Below, piece after piece: positions 5,081 to 5,170 of a stretch of 5,170 nt of DNA. The position numbers were made by a program, and so were the translations under genes. A model generated the notes under the pieces. The model did not search any database, was not told where the DNA came from, and worked only from the letters and a program-made list of their open reading frames with translations. This stretch comes from Spirochaetaceae bacterium (GTDB lineage: Bacteria; Spirochaetota; Spirochaetia; Treponematales; Breznakiellaceae), in the NCBI GenBank assembly GCA_031284295.1, contig JAITAE010000243.1, forward strand, positions 1 through 5,170, in the 5' to 3' direction. Position 1 is the stretch's first letter, and each line of letters opens with the position of its first letter.

Positions 5081-5096
5081 CCGCATACGCGGGGCG
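5081..5096. repeat. Direct repeat copy 2 flanking the 217-aa gene
   Basis: This is the second copy of the 16-mer described at 4300-4315. Extended one base left, its first 15 bases (5080-5094) also match exactly a stretch inside the first TPR unit (4033-4047), so part of the similarity may be a chance GC-rich motif. Confidence 0.45.
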
Positions 5097-5170
5097 ATTG
5101 TTATAATAAACTGCTCACCTTGCTAAACTTGGGAACGCTTTGTCAAAATTCTTTCGCTGGCTATTGCTCA

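Noticed and set aside
5102..5146. Minus-strand TTGACA (complement of 5141-5146) and the + strand TATAAT (5102-5107) as promoters
   Set aside because: The minus-strand -35 has no acceptable -10 at 15-18 bp, and the + strand TATAAT has no -35 at the right distance and no gene downstream in the window.

Overview
The window looks like a chromosomal stretch of a moderately GC-rich, Gram-negative-type bacterium. The 34-residue TPR consensus of the exported repeat protein (DKAIADYTQAIRLNPN type) is abundant in gut and termite-hindgut Treponema. I therefore lean towards a Treponema-like spirochaete, but this is an inference from style, not a proven assignment.

Layout. Bases 1-339 carry no convincing gene. 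The first ~96 bases are GC-rich and fold on paper into a 7-bp hairpin followed by a compact three-way junction, which suggests the end of a structured RNA or repeat. Bases 168-323 look like a ~156-bp MITE-type element. It has imperfect 15-bp terminal inverted repeats (12/15), CTAG/TTAG flanks that fit an IS5-like YTAR target, and three internal hairpins. It ends four bases before the ribosome binding site of the first gene.

Bases 340-3339 (+) form a tight three-gene operon with gaps of 2 and 1 nt: an unrecognised 241-aa protein, a MoxR-family AAA+ ATPase with complete ATPase motifs, and a 400-aa protein combining a DUF2201-type N-terminal metallopeptidase-like domain with a C-terminal VWA domain. 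MoxR ATPases and VWA proteins commonly work as pairs that remodel or activate a third protein. The first gene is the natural candidate for an adaptor or client. The VWA metal site is intact, but the HExxH-type zinc motif of the N-terminal domain is degraded, so this copy is probably a non-catalytic scaffold. This operon is the most interesting unit in the window.

Bases 3378-4211 (-) encode an exported protein made almost entirely of seven 34-residue TPRs, convergent with the operon. Bases 4212-4371 hold a cluster of GC-rich hairpins, including a textbook Rho-independent terminator for the next minus-strand gene. Bases 4372-5025 (-) encode an unrecognised cytosolic 217-aa protein, bracketed by a 16-nt near-identical direct repeat and preceded by a leader hairpin. 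Bases 5064-5170 are its upstream region, with no convincing complete promoter.

The operon uses the ATA isoleucine codon far more than the two minus-strand genes (13 of 21 in the first gene, against about 5 of 21 in the other two combined). With the mobile-like element at its 5' edge, this hints that the MoxR/VWA module was acquired as accessory DNA.
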